Positions 1 to 32,230 of a DNA stretch of 64,000 nucleotides are shown here, piece after piece. Origin of the DNA: Gambelia wislizenii (Eukaryota; Chordata; Lepidosauria; Squamata; Crotaphytidae); assembly GCA_030847615.1 (NCBI GenBank), contig JAUMIR010000001.1, positions 160,925,001-160,989,000 on the forward strand, in the 5' to 3' direction. The notes beneath the pieces were generated by a model. The model was not told the DNA's origin, did no database searches, and worked only from the letters and a program-made list of their open reading frames with translations. Made by a program: the position numbers and the translations under genes. How positions within the stretch are numbered: position 1 is the stretch's first letter; the number at the start of each line of letters is the position of its first letter.

Positions 1-190
1 TTTCACTGCTTTATCATCATCAATGACACCTGTGTTTAACAGTGGTGAAGTAATTATTTCAGGCTCAACATTTTCAACTATAGTTTCCATGTGCAATTCT
101 TCTCCCTCTAGCAACCCAGAGAACACCACACTGCAATATAGTGAAATATTCTGAAAATAACTGTCAACATCTCCTGTCAGAATAATAAAA
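1..190 (-). other. Unassigned open frame at the left edge (possible exon)
   Basis: Read on the minus strand, one frame stays open from about 190 to the window edge for about 63 codons. It gives an acidic sequence including SVVFSGLLEGEELHMETIVE and NTGVIDDDKAVK. A TTATTTTCAG acceptor-like string precedes codon 13. It is not a BCKDHB segment and I do not recognise it. It may be chance, an exon of a nested gene, or a domesticated repeat. Confidence 0.25.
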
Positions 191-227
191 TCATAGAGTT
201 GTAAGAGACCACGAGAGCTATCCAGTC

Positions 228-624
228 TGTCGTGCCCTACTCTGGATGCTGGGATTTGCAGTAATCCAGAGTAGGCCCCGACATGGTTTAGGTAGGCCCT
301 GACAGGGGCTGGTTCTCTGGGGAACATTCCCAGAACACCTTAACTCCTGGAGCCAGGGCAGCCCACCTTAAACTCCACAAACATCTCCTCCTGGCAGCCC
401 AAGGTCACCAGCTGTGCTGCAGAGTCTGGAATCTATCTTGCCTCCCTCAGCCTCCCTAACAGTTCCCAGGCATACAGGGGATCTGATGACCTTATCTGTC
501 TGTTTTGTACTGGGGCCAGTCAGAACTGGCTTTGGAATGAAACTGTATGCATATCCTTGATCAATAAGCTCTGTTGCTGCTACATGTGTGTTGATTCAGT
601 GTGTGTGTTACCTGGTTCATCACA
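228..624 (+). mobile_element. Solo LTR, 397 bp, TSD CAGTC
   Basis: The element begins TGTCGTGCCC and ends TTCATCACA, i.e. TG...CA. It is bracketed by identical 5-bp copies of CAGTC at 223-227 and 625-629, and it interrupts the CR1 3' end cleanly. A GATCAATAAGC string near 558-568 could be its polyadenylation signal, suggesting plus orientation. No internal coding part remains. The family (Ty3/Gypsy-like or endogenous retroviral) cannot be fixed from the LTR alone. Confidence 0.85.
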
Positions 625-802
625 CAGTCGAACCCACTGCAATGCAGGAATATACAATCAAAGCACTCCTGGAAGGTGGCCATCCAGCCGATTTAAAAAC
701 CGCCAAAGAAGGAGAGTCCACCACACTCTGAGGCAGCGTGTTCCACTGCTCTTAGCATCAGGAAGTTCTTCCTACTATTTAGGTGGAATCTCTTTTCTTG
801 TA

Positions 803-1045
803 CAGTGGACCCTTGGTATTGGCTGGAGTTTCATTCCAGGACGACCACCCCATTGATACCAAAATCCATAGATACTCAAGTCCCACTATATACAATGGCA
901 TAGTAAAATGGTGTCCCTTATATAAAATGGCAAAATCAAGGTTTTCTTTTTAGATTTTTAAAAAAACATTTTCAAGCTGTGGAAGGCTGAATCTGTGGAT
1001 ACAGAATCTATGGATACAGACTCCATGAACACAGAGGGCCAACTG
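803..1045. mobile_element. TA-flanked inverted-repeat MITE (CAGTTGTCCC family), copy 1
   Basis: TIR-like ends CAGTGGACCCTTGGTAT and GGGCCAACTG are flanked by TA on both sides (801-802, 1046-1047). The site interrupts CR1 at a TA. The layout is that of pogo/Tigger-like non-autonomous DNA elements. Confidence 0.8.
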
Positions 1046-1051
1046 TAGTTT

Positions 1052-3250
1052 TTGTTTGTTTGTTTAAGATTTTATTTGGATCAATTCATGAGTCAACATA
1101 GAAACAATAATGTCTCACAAACAAATGAACATTCAATGACAAACATAGTCAGGATGGTTACAAATAGTAGGAAAGGACAACCTGTATAGTCCAGGGCACA
1201 GCAGGTACATGTTTTGTATTTCTTCATTTTCACAGATGAGTCTAAGTAAGAGCAGTTGATGATATTGTGGAAGTTGCAGAGGGAACAGTAGAGTTGTACA
1301 GCACATCCTTCCAGAACGGGAGCTGGGATCCTGGGGGTCTTGGGCATTGGCTTGTATTGTTTACATATTGTATTAAAATAAACCAGTCCTCTTCAAAAGT
1401 AGTAGCTGGCACGTTACCATTATATAGCTTGGTCATATAGGCCAGTTTCTCAGAGAGCCAAGTGGACCAAACCCTTTCCCACCATCCCTGTATAGAAAAC
1501 AATCCAGTTTTCCAGTGCTTGGCTATCTCGGTCCAGGCGGATGCTAAGAAGAACCCCAATATTTTTCTGTACTTTAAGGTACTTTTTCCACCAGTATAAA
1601 TTGTCAAGAGCAACAGAGCAGGACAAAAGTTGATAGATTGTTGTGTGATGGAGGAGAGATAATATAACACCTTATTCCAAAATTTTTGTACTGATGGACA
1701 TTCTACCCACATATGCAAGTAGGAGCCGATTACACTGCAACCTCGCCAGCAATTAGGGGACATGAACTTGGTCATTCTGGAGAGCTGCAGAGGGGTAAGA
1801 TACCATTTATGAATAATTTTCAGTGTCCCTTCTCTAACAGCTTCTGAATGTGATTTGTAAGGGGGAGAGGACCATATACGTGTCCACTCAGATTCTGAAA
1901 GCATAGTGTTGAGGTATGCCAGACAGTTCGCATGAGATCACCTTCTCCATATTGATGACCAAGTATGGACTTATATATAGTTGCAGCCAAACCTTTGTTT
2001 AGGAAGTTAGGGATAGTACAAGCGGCTTTGTAAAAGGTGAGGGATTGGGGGTATTCTCCTTGTGCGACCAAGCAGGATAAAAATGTAGTGGTTTGGTGAA
2101 GCTGGAGCCAATTGGGACAAAATGGAGAGAGCGTGGCCAAAATGTCTTGCGTTGATTTAGGTTTTCCACCTTTAAATAGGTCCCTCATGCGATGGATCCC
2201 ATGCTGTTTCCAGGCCTCATACTGAAGGAATTTATCTGGGGCCATAAAGCCCCAGGTGTAGCAAAAAAGGTTGTATTGGGGATGGATTCGGGGCCAAGAC
2301 TGGCATCCACTTTTGCCATATAGAAAGAGAGGCAGCAAGAAAAGGGTGGGTTATTGGTTTAAGTGTATGCAGCGGAACAGAATATGCAGCATTCGGGTGA
2401 TAAATCCTTAAGTTCAATTTCAACCCATCTCGTTTGGAAGTTTTCTTTGAGTAATTGAGTGAATTGGGCCATTTGAAAAGCATGCAAGTATAAGGTAAGG
2501 TCAGGGATTGCTAGACAGCCCTTCTTGGAGTCCCTGGGCCTCGCAGATTTTGGGAAGCATGGTCGTTTTGCCTCAAAGACAAACTGAGTAATCATATTTT
2601 GCTATCTTTTGAATCTAGAAGGGGAGGGAGACATGGGGATGGTTTGAAAGAGGAAAAAGAGAGGTGGTGTCAGGAACATCTTGATTAGGGCAATCCTACC
2701 CAAAAGAGAGAGTTTGAGGGACTTCCACGCCTTCAACTTGGTAGTCATCCACTTAGTGATATGATTGTAATTTCTTGGAATGAGCTGGTGTGAATCCTTG
2801 GTGAGCATAATACCTAAATATTTGAAGCCATATGGTTTAACTTGCAAGCCAGTAAGAAGATGCCATGTGGTCTGTTGCTGGGGCATAGCACTGATACAAA
2901 GCATGTTTGATTTTGAAAAATTGTCCAAAGTATTCTATGACATTTTTCAATGGTGGAAAAGACATTTCTGGACGCGTCAATGAAAGTAAGATATCATCTG
3001 CATATAGGGCAATTTTATAGTGGTGATTCTTAATGCGAAGGCCCATGATCTCCTGGTTGTTGCAGATGATAATTGCAAGGGGCTCAATCATGATGGCAAA
3101 CAGCAATGGGGAAAGTGGGCATCCTTGCCTAGTGCCACGAAATAGTGTAAATGGGGATGAATCAATGCCATTGACAAGGACCGTGGCATGTGAATGGGAG
3201 GATGTCGAGGAGGGCATTCCTAAATTTGGGGCCAAAATTCATGGCGCTAA
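1052..3250 (-). mobile_element. 5'-truncated L1 retrotransposon, TSD GGCCAACTGTAGTTT
   Basis: This carries the C-terminal half of L1 ORF2: RT with TRQGCPLSPLLFAIMIEPL and ALYADDILL (about 3000-3150), then the post-RT region with KWYLTPLQLSRM and CWRGCS...YLHMWVECP (about 1690-1800). Frames shift at least four times. The 3' end is an A-rich AAACAAACAAAC tail near 1052-1070. A perfect 15-bp target duplication lies at 1037-1051 and 3251-3265, and its left copy overlaps the end of the preceding MITE. Confidence 0.93.
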
Positions 3251-4134
3251 GGCCAACTGTAGTTTGAGTCTACTGCTACATGTCCTAGTCTCTGGAGCAG
3301 CAGAAAACAAGCTTGCTTCCTCTTCAATATGATATTCTTTCAGGTATTTAAACATGGCTATGTCACCTCTCAACCTTCTCATCATCCAAGTCATTGATAA
3401 AGATGTTGAATAGCACTGGGTCCAGGACAGAAGCACATGGCACCCCACTAGTCACTTAACTCCAGGATCAAGGAGAGCCATTGGTGAGCACTATTTGGGT
3501 TCAGTCGGTCATCTAATTACAAATCAACCTAAGAGTAGCATTGTCTAGCCCACATTTTACCAGCTTAATTGCAAGAATATCATGGGGCACTTGTCAAAGG
3601 CCTTACTGAAATCTAACTATGCTACATCCGCAGCATTCCCTTCATCTACCAAGCCTTGACTGTGCATTAGTTCCTCAAAACCTCATATTTTGCAGATGCT
3701 TCAAAATCATAGCCATGCAACCAGAAGATATAAACTGCTCCAAATTAGCAGCACTGGCCTAATATCCTTGAAAGGATAAGCCGATGGCAAAATCAGAAAT
3801 TCTGTTACCATCATGCAGGCTCTACCTTCCATATGTAATCATTATGATGCTCAAATGATTAACATGGGCAACAATGCTTGGTCCAGAGGCTGCACACATC
3901 CACAAGGACTGGGAGGGCTGCATCTCCTTCATCGTTCCTCACCATTGCCCATTACTCACACATTCTATTACTTATACTTAATATCGTTCTTTCTAAAAAG
4001 GTCAATAGCAACATTTTACCTCTTTAAGAATTTTGTGAGATAGGTTGAGAAATTCTGAACTCACAAATGCAACCTAATTAATTCCATGCAAACAGAAGGA
4101 TGTAAACCAAAGTTTTCTACACCACAAACAAGTA

Positions 4135-4339
4135 CAGTCGGTCCTCCATATCCACTGCCTCAATGGATTCAATCAACCAAGGCTCAAAAATATTCAAGTA
4201 AAAAAATTCCAAAAAGCCAATCCTGCTGTTCACCATTTTATACAAGAGATGCCATTTTACTACACCACTGTATACAATGGGACTCGAGCATTCACGAAGG
4301 TCCTGGAACCAAACCCCAGTCAATACCAAGAGCCCACTG
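4135..4339. mobile_element. CAGTTGTCCC-family MITE, copy 2 (degraded)
   Basis: The 5' end CAGTCGGTCCTCCATATCCA and a body with CCATTTTATACAAG...AATGGGACTCGAG match the other copies. The 3' end (GAGCCCACTG) is diverged. Confidence 0.65.
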
Positions 4340-4574
4340 TTATCTGCATACTATTTATCCATGGATTTTTGTGGCTGGGTTAAAACTAGTAGTTCCTTCA
4401 CATCCCAGTTCAGTGACACAACTCAATTTGGGGAAAAAAAATGTTACAGGAGTATAGATGTAAACTGAATAGTAAGAGCAATTAGTGAATAGAACCACTA
4501 CTCGGAGGAGGAATAGGTTCTTATGGTTGACTTCTTCAGGCACTATATAGCCATCTCTTCTGAAGGCTAGAACT

Positions 4575-4800
4575 CTATTTTTTTAATTAGGTATTTATAC
4601 CCTGCTCTTCAGACACAAAAGCTATCAGAGCAGCTTACAAATTGTTAAGCTATAGCGATTTACACATCTACACTGCATTAAGCAGCTTCCAATGTGTATT
4701 AGCTAATTGCCCCCACAAACCGGGTACTCATTTTACCAGCCTATGAAAGAACTCTAGATTGCCTAGTCAGCCTGCTAGGCCTCTTCCAGCTCTGATTCTA
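4575..4800 (-). repeat. Partial tRNA-derived SINE (type B) with a CR1 3' scrap
   Basis: TATTTATACCCTGCTCTTCAG through TTAGCTAATTGCCCCCACAAA matches the tail half of the better copies at 13370 and 25262. It lacks the tRNA-like head. GGCCTCTTCCAGCTCTGATTC at 4778-4798 is a CR1 3' terminus. Confidence 0.6.
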
Positions 4801-4804
4801 TGGT

Positions 4805-5795
4805 CATTCACAAATGTTCATGCATTTTGCAGAACAAGAATTTTATTTACCACTGCAGTAGGAAAACATTTTAACATCTGAACATTGGTGAAAAACAACT
4901 AGTTTTTCCATCTTACCTGCCATGTCACTATAACAACCAATGATGTAAGTCATTTATATCTACACCACTCATGTTATATATGGTGGAATTAAATGAAACC
5001 GAAAAGGTCACAAAGCATAAGAATAGATTCTCCATGGGATACTTAAACCATGATAATGTCAAGATGACTTGTTTTTTCCTTCACATTGCCACTATGTGTT
5101 TTTAACACAGCAAATACAATACCAATTTTAAAATAATAAACGCCTCTACTTAAATGTGAATGTTTTCTTGAAAGCAGGTTTCTTTTGACTAAAGCCACAG
5201 TAGCAGCATTCTACATTTACATTCTCAAAAACATCACAATATAAACCACTTTGCTTATTCCCACATTCATAACTCTCACCCAAAAACCACTACCACCCCT
5301 TTTGTAATTCAAGGGTGCACAAGTAGATTTTTACTATTAACATCAATTCTGCACAAAGACCTTCAGTTTGGGCCAGACTCAGCAGATCCATGGGGCTCAA
5401 GTCATTCAAAACTTAATTAAAACTAATTTTAACAGACTAACAATAGAACCTGTCACTTTTTCCTTCTCTCTGTTTTGGCTGAAACATTTTCAATACTGGA
5501 AAACAATGAACACCATCTTTCCATGGCATTTCAACAGTGTGAAAGATACATTTTTCATTGTAGCTAACATTTGTTTTATCCAAGCATCATGGAATCAAAA
5601 CCAGCTAGACAGTGGAAAATCGAAAACCTCCTTGAGCTCTTCCATAACCTCCCACTGCCAATATGTTTGGCCAATATTAGAACTTCCCAAATAAAACAGT
5701 GAAATAATTCCCAATCTGAAACCACAAATTTGTGGGTAGCATTTTTTTATTCCTCTTTTATTATTCAGTAATTAAGTAGACTGAAAACAAATGTC
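4805..5795. other. No gene or repeat recognised
   Basis: AT-rich BCKDHB intronic sequence. I see no plausible exon, repeat boundary or RNA gene in it. Confidence 0.5.
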
Positions 5796-5800
5796 ATAAT

Positions 5801-5993
5801 GTGGTTTGAGCATTGGTCTATGGAGACCAGGATTTGAATCCCTCCTGAGCCATCGAAATCCACTGGGTGACCTTGGGCACTTTTTCAGCCTCAGAGGAAA
5901 GCAAATGAAAACCCCTTCTGAACATATTTTGTCAAGAAAATCCTGCCTTAGGTTTGCCATAAGTAAGAAATTACTTGAATGCACACAATAACA
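5801..5993 (+). repeat. tRNA-derived SINE (type A, ACA-tailed), copy 1
   Basis: The head GTGGTTTGAGCATTGGTCTA (A-box-like) and GGATTTGAATCCC (B box) precede a body with AAATCCACTGGGTGACCTTGG. The end ATTACTTGAATGCACACAATAAC gives the ACA-rich tail. Confidence 0.8.
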
Positions 5994-6174
5994 AAATTAA
6001 GAAGACTGGCATCCAATCTAAAATAGAATAGAATCTTTATTACGGTCATAGACCAGCACAGGTAAAAAGGGATACAGAATAAAGGTAAAAACACAGGATA
6101 AAAACAGGCTAAAAGCAGTATTTAAAATGTTCCTTCAGATTCCATAGCTCCAGTATAACAAGACTAAGTTGATA

Positions 6175-9100
6175 CTATTCTACTGTGGAGGTCATTGTCT
6201 GTCGAATTTTAACCGCAGCTGCGCAGAATCTGGCAACATTATAAGTTGTTCCTGGGTTGGTGTCTGAAAGCAACAAGTTTATGTAGAATTGTCCAGTGTG
6301 CCCTTGGTATTTATGCAACAGGGGTGAAATAAGGCTGAGACATATGTCCCTGTAGTATGAGCACTGGAGTAATACATGCTCTGTTGTTTCTATTTGGCCT
6401 GAGTTGCAGGGGCACAGTCTGTCTGAGAAGGGGATCTTCTTGTATCGGCCTTCAAGGACAGCTGAAGGGAGGGAATGACACCATGCAAGAGTAAAGGCCC
6501 TTCAATGTTTAGGTATTTCAAGTGTTGCTAAATATGCCAAAGGAGAGGCCAGATATCTGTTGGAGTCACTAGCAATGAAGGTTGGAGTGCTGGCTAGATA
6601 CAGTTGTCGCTCTATATCTACTACCCGTTGTTTGATAGTAACTTTCGCCCTATCATATCCCAGGCTAAGCAAAAGATCTGGAGAAAGGCCCAGCGTTGAA
6701 ATTTTAGTCATCACTGTCTGTTTCCAGCTGGATTGGAAATCATCACTTAAGGTTAGTGGAGCAAGGCCAGTGGGAAAGAGGGATAGTCTGAGCCAGTAGC
6801 TGAGTATGGTCACCCACACTCTAGCCTCCACTTTCATAAATCCTGATTCCAGTCTCAGAGCTGCGTTAGAGACACATTTTGGAGTTTGGAAAGCTGCTCT
6901 TAAAAATTTGGATTGGACAAGTTCTAATGGAGCAGGGTTGGGGAAGGGTCCCAATTGGGATCCATAAAGCAGTTGTGCTACTGGTTTGGCTTCAAAGAAT
7001 TTGAGCGCTGCAGGTAAATAGTGGCCTCCCCTTGTCTTAAGAAATTTGAGAATAGCTGTTGTACTCCTCTGTGCATTGCAAGCAGCATACTCCCCATGCG
7101 CTTTTCTACTACCAGTGGCTTGAAAAATTACCCCCAGGTATTTGAAGCAAGAGACCTGCTCAATCTTGTGGCCATCTATATTCCAGTTGTAGTTCTTAGG
7201 CCTTTTAGCGAATGCCATGATTTTAGTTTTTTGATAGTTGAGTTCTAGCTGTTCCACTCTGCAATATTGTGTTAGTGCTCTTAGTGCTCTTTTTAGGCCA
7301 ATGGGAGTTCTTGAAAGTACTGCTGCATCATCCGCATAAAGCAACGTTGAGATATGCCTTCCCTCTAATTTTGGGGGATGGAGGTTAGTGTTGTTGAGGT
7401 GATCCACCAAATCATTGATGTAGAAGTTAAACAGGAGTGGAGCTAGAATGCAGCCTTGCTTGACACCCTTCTCAGTGACAATGTCATTGGTGAGATGTCC
7501 CTGGGGGTTACATCTTACTTTTAATGAAGTCCCTTCATGCAGCATGCGAAGTAGATGGAGTAAATGTCGGTCGATTGAAGAAACCTCCAGTTTTTACCAC
7601 AGTTTGGTTCGGGATAGAGAGTCAAATGCTGCTTTAAAGTCTATGAAGGCAGCATAGAAAGAAACTGTGCTGCAGGTGGAGTATTTTTCAATAAGGTGGT
7701 GGAGTACAAGGCACTGATCTATGGTGGAAGCCAGCTTATTCTTCTGCAAGTATGTTTTCTTGTTCCAACCAGGTCTGAAATTTCCACTATAAGTGTCTTG
7801 CATAGAGTTTGCTGATTGTACTGAGGAGACTAATTGGTCTGTAGTTGACAATATCATCCTTGCTTCCTTTTTTATATATGGGGACAATGATTGCAAGGCC
7901 CCAATCCATTTGTTTTTAATGGCTTCTGAAGGTATTAATTCTTCCCCTGGAGCCTTCCCCATTCTCAGCTGGGCTACAAGGTTCTTGATCTCAGAGGCTG
8001 TCACTGGTGGCCACCTTTGGATATTTTCTATATTTTGGCTAGTGCATCCACTTTCAATGTAGTTGTCCTTATAAAGTGCTTGAAAGTGATCCTCCCATAT
8101 CCCTGGAGGGATGTGACAGCCCACTGTGGCTGGCCCATTTCTCTGGGAACTTGATGTAATATGCCAGAATAGAGCTGTGTTATTGGATCTGACTGCCTGG
8201 ATAAGTTGTGTCCAGTCAATTTTTCATGGCTTCCTTTTTCTTGTTCATCAGCAGCTCTTTGTAGTCTCTTTTCTGCTGGAGCAGCCGTTATTAGATAGGT
8301 AACCCTGATAAGTAACAATGAGGGCTTGTTTAGCATTAACACATTCCTTGTCAAACCATGGTTTGGAGTGGTGCTGTTGTTTCCACTGATGTGCGCTATT
8401 TTGATGGATTAGATATTGGTGTAGAGCTTGGATAAGTGTATTGTAATTTTCCAAGATTTCATCAGGGGACTCAGCTGATATCAGGGCAGTCCTAAGACGC
8501 TGAAGTTGGTCTGAAGCCAATACCTCACCTATTGTTTTGTTTAGCTGGAGGGTCCATTTAGCTCGGCGATAAGTCCTTCCTGATGGTGTCACAGAAAGGT
8601 GATAGCGCTCCCTGGTGTGTGTCTCCTGAGTGAAGTCACTAAGGTGTAGCCGAATTGGAAAATGATCACTTTCAAATCTGGGCATAACTTCTAAATACTT
8701 GGCATAGGGAAGAAGGTCCCTAGAAATGATTATGTAATCTATGGCACTCATTCTGGACCCAGAGAGATAAGTGAATTCAGCTGGACAGTCATTTTTCAGG
8801 GCACTATTTAGGATTTGAAGGTTCAGCCTGAATACTGTTTGATCCAGACAAAGTCCTGCAAAATTTTATTTCTTATCCTTTGAGCATCGGATGGGGTGGG
8901 TTCCATCATCTTCAAAATCATGAGGAGTGCATTGGGGCCCAGTCTGGCATTCAAATCACCCCCCAAAATTACAAATGCATTTGGGTTCTGCAACATGAGA
9001 TTAGCAGTGTATGATTCCAATTCAGCCCACAGGCCTCTGGTTTGGGATTTCTTCTTCACTGGAGGCATGTAGACATTTATTATCAGCAAGGTGCAATGGT

Positions 9101-9376
9101 TAAATTCAATTAGCACTGCCATGGCATATGTTTTAAAAGTGGAAAGAGGCCTTGTTATGGCACATAGGTGGTGGAAACCAGAACACCCAGGCTGCCTCTA
9201 GCTCTTCCATGCTTTTTCCCTGGCTCTGCCAGAATTGAGAATGAGTGAAAGCCATTTAAAAGCAGATCCTTATTAGTCCATGTTTCCTGGATCAGTATAA
9301 TGTCATATTGGGTGAGGAAGTCACTAAGACAAGGATCTCTGTGGGCCGTCAGCCACCCAGCGATATTCCAGGTCAT
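6175..9376 (-). pseudogene. LINE ORF2: endonuclease, reverse transcriptase and zinc knuckle (broken)
   Basis: The start ATG at 9376 gives MTWNIAGWLTAH, the endonuclease N-terminus. It is followed by IILIQETWT (catalytic Glu), VILGGDLNARLG and SAIDYIIISRDLLP...FESDHFPI, the hallmark APE blocks. RT blocks are AAFIDFKAAFDSLSR (about 7620), VKQGCILAPLLFNFYIND (about 7450) and LLYADDAAVLSRTP with intact catalytic YADD (about 7320). A premature TGA at about 6502 is followed in frame by CPCNSGQIETTEHVLLQC (about 6360-6420), a zinc-knuckle-like terminus ending at TAG 6177-6175. Several frameshifts in the endonuclease region inactivate it. Confidence 0.85.
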
Positions 9377-9406
9377 AAGGGTAATCTTGTGCTGGTCTGT
9401 TGGAAG

Positions 9407-10828
9407 TCAGGCAGTTGCATTGCAGGGCACAGGCTGGATGGGTAATTCATCTGATGACAGTTGATTAAATGGCTGGGTTGACTGTGGCTGTGTCCTCCTC
9501 TGTGAATGGAGGAGTAGTGGATCACATTCCTGTTCTTCCTGCCCTCCCTGTTCTGGAAGGGAGATTGGAAGAACCAATGCAGCATGGGAAGCAAAATGAG
9601 GATCACAAGCAAGCAATGATCCCATCTCTTTAGTGAGGGGGGCATCCTTTGGCTTAGGAGATGAGATAAGTGGCAGTGAAGACTGTTTTTCCCTTGAACT
9701 AGGTTTGCATAGGGATGTTTGAGATCCCTGGAATTTAATTGTAGATGGGGGTGCATCTGCAGTATATTGCATTTTTGAAGGGGTGTTGGCTACAACTCGG
9801 GATTTCAAGGCTTCCTTGATTGTTAGTAGAGAGTAATCACTTTCGCTTTCATTGTCAGAAAAATCAGAAAAAATGCACTGGCAGCTTTCTATGAGTCCTT
9901 CTGGAGGGGGCTGATTTCAATGGGGCTGGATTGCTGTTAGTATTGTGGGAGTGTGTTCCCAAATTTCTGTGAGTTTTTCTCTCAGTTTAATTACTTCTTG
10001 ATTTATAGCCTGAGCTTCTTCCTTTGAGGTGTGTCTAGGTTCTCCCTCTTGGTGTGCAGAATTGTTGCTTCTTTGTGTTATCGTTGCTATTTTCCCTGTG
10101 ATGTCACAGACTATCTCATCCTTAAAAACTCTGATAATTTCTATATAATGTGCATTCCAGAGGAAATTTTTTTTCCGTAACAGCCTGTTAGTAATATTTG
10201 CCTGGTTAAAGGTAAAAAAAATACGTTTAGTAGCTCTTGAGTAGTAGTTGGGTTTAGTAGCTGGGTAAAAAGTGGCAGTCTAGTAAATCAATTGTTCTGC
10301 TGTGCATGTTTAAAAGTTGGGAAAGATATCTCACAACTGACTTGCAGCTGTTCCAAATATGGACATTGTGATGTATTTGTAGCAGGAGCTGATTTTTCTG
10401 TAACACTCGGCAGTGATTAACTGCATCCTGTGACATGGCAGGGCACGCTTCCTCCAAATCTGCTACATTTTAACCCCCTGTTTGCCATATGGGTTTTGCC
10501 TTTGAAAAGCTTGTTGGGAAAGCTTGTTTGTAATGCCATTTAGTCTCTGCAAAATAAGAATCAATGTTTCTATGGACAGTTCGCAGAAATCATAGAATAG
10601 CCGAGCACTGTTATTATAGGGAATGCTGCCAAGCTCCGGGAGTTTGACTTTGTTATCAACTTGCTCTGGCCCATAATTTATACTTACACTTTGAGGAATT
10701 GAGGGGGCTGGTTTGTTTAGTTCAAGTGTCTGTGATGGCTTAGGGAGTAAAGAAGGAGCTATTGTTACAGATCTGTTACTCACAAACTGTGTTGTCTCTA
10801 TCGCTGGGAAGAGTGAATCAATCCTCAT
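9407..10828 (-). pseudogene. LINE ORF1-like frame (broken)
   Basis: Fragments begin with MRIDSLFPAIETTQFVSNRS (10828) and run through a Pro/Ser-rich stretch. After shifts they continue with FKDEIVCDITGKIATIT and end in a Gln/Pro-rich tail (QPFNQLSSDELPIQPVPCNA) with a stop at about 9407, just ahead of the endonuclease start. I saw no CCHC knuckle. It is interpreted as ORF1 by position. Confidence 0.55.
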
Positions 10829-11289
10829 CTGTTTTTCTGCTTTGGAGGATTTCTGGATGTCATTGTTGTTGCTGGGGCTCGTCCGATTTCTTTTCTTGCC
10901 TTTGGGTGGGATTTTTGAGGTATATGTAGGTGGTAATGCCAGATGTTAGTGGGAGGACAATTCAGAAGTTGTTAGTCCGTCGCCATCTTGCCCCTCCTCC
11001 CCTAGTATCCAATCTGTTAAGCAACATCCAGTTTAACAAACTAAACTGCTCCCAAAGGGAGCATTAGCACAACCCAATCCGATCATCAGGAGCATCATTG
11101 AACCCAATGGACTTAATTCCAAAAAAACAGGATTATGGGGTAAATTACAAAGTTCCTAATATCAAAGCAAATAGTGGAAAAACTCTTTTTGAACAATAAA
11201 TAGAGGCGAAAGAAATGTCTGCAAAATTAGAATATGCTCCTTTATATGCAAACACAGAACATTTTACATTGTGTGAGGACGCATTTTAC

Positions 11290-31708
<20,419 letters not shown>

Positions 31709-32017
31709 GTCGGCCCCTGGGGGAGGAGGAGGAAGCAGCCCCACGCGCAGCCCAGGTGGGAGGACACCGAGCGCGAGCACGTTGGAAAGAGGCGGGGATG
31801 CCCTTCGGGCACTCTCATTGGCAGGGCTTGAGCGGCCAAGGGGCCAATCGGAATCCTTCCCTGCTAGGGTGGATAGGTTCCGTAAAGGTGGAGAGAGGCT
31901 CCGAAAGGAGGAGGGAGCTGTACCCCGCATGCGCCGAGGGAGAGTGTTGATTTGCTGGTGAGGTAAAAAGCACCGAAGAGGAAAAGCTGGGAGGAGCATA
32001 TAGGAAAGTCAAGGAAA

Positions 32018-32204
32018 CTGTTATAGCACTGTCCTTGCACTTTAGCTGCTCTGGCTGCCTCCCGTGGAATCCTGGGATTTGCAGTTTAGGGAGGGGTATT
32101 GAGAACTCTCAGCCAGAGAGCTCTTAGGCCTCACTAAACTACAAACCCCAGAATTCCACAGGAGGAAGCCAAAGCAGTTAAAGTGGAATAATAGTGCGAT
32201 AACA
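32018..32204. mobile_element. hAT-like MITE upstream of the BCKDHB promoter
   Basis: CTGTTATAGCACTGTCCTTGCAC is inverted against GTGCGATAACAG at 32193-32204, with TTTAGCTGC/GCAGTTAAA inner blocks and a palindromic GGAATCCTGGGATTTGCAG...CCCCAGAATTCC core. The following LINE inserted at its right edge. Confidence 0.7.
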
Positions 32205-32230
32205 GTGTAGTGTGATAAGGCGACTAATAA

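Larger units (their letters stand above)
183..3720 (-). repeat. Antisense CR1 LINE 3' portion, split by three later insertions
   Basis: CR1 pieces at 183-227, 630-800 and 3266-3720 are collinear on the minus strand. They read from the RT region (a DFSKAFDK-like frame around 3590-3640) through the typical GGAGCAAGCTTGTTTTC and GTGGAATC blocks to the CATAGAATC-type 3' end. The gaps are a solo LTR, a TA-flanked MITE and an L1, each described separately. Frames are badly decayed. Confidence 0.85.
6020..11006 (-). mobile_element. Near full-length APE-type LINE, 4,987 bp, TSD ATCCAATCT
   Basis: The 5' end (11006 downward) opens GGGGAGGAGGGGCAAGATGGCG, like many LINE 5'UTRs. Two ORFs follow, then a short 3'UTR with AATAAAGATTCTATTC at 6020-6045. 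Identical 9-bp copies of ATCCAATCT at 6011-6019 and 11007-11015 mark the insertion. ORF1 and ORF2 carry frameshifts and stops, so the element is dead. It combines an apurinic-type endonuclease, RT and a C-terminal zinc knuckle. I could not assign the clade. It is neither L1, CR1 nor BovB. Confidence 0.88.

Noticed and set aside
5801..5993. A tRNA gene (B-box-like GGATTTGAATCCC)
   Set aside because: No cloverleaf can be formed. The sequence continues into a SINE body and ACA tail, and three other copies share it.
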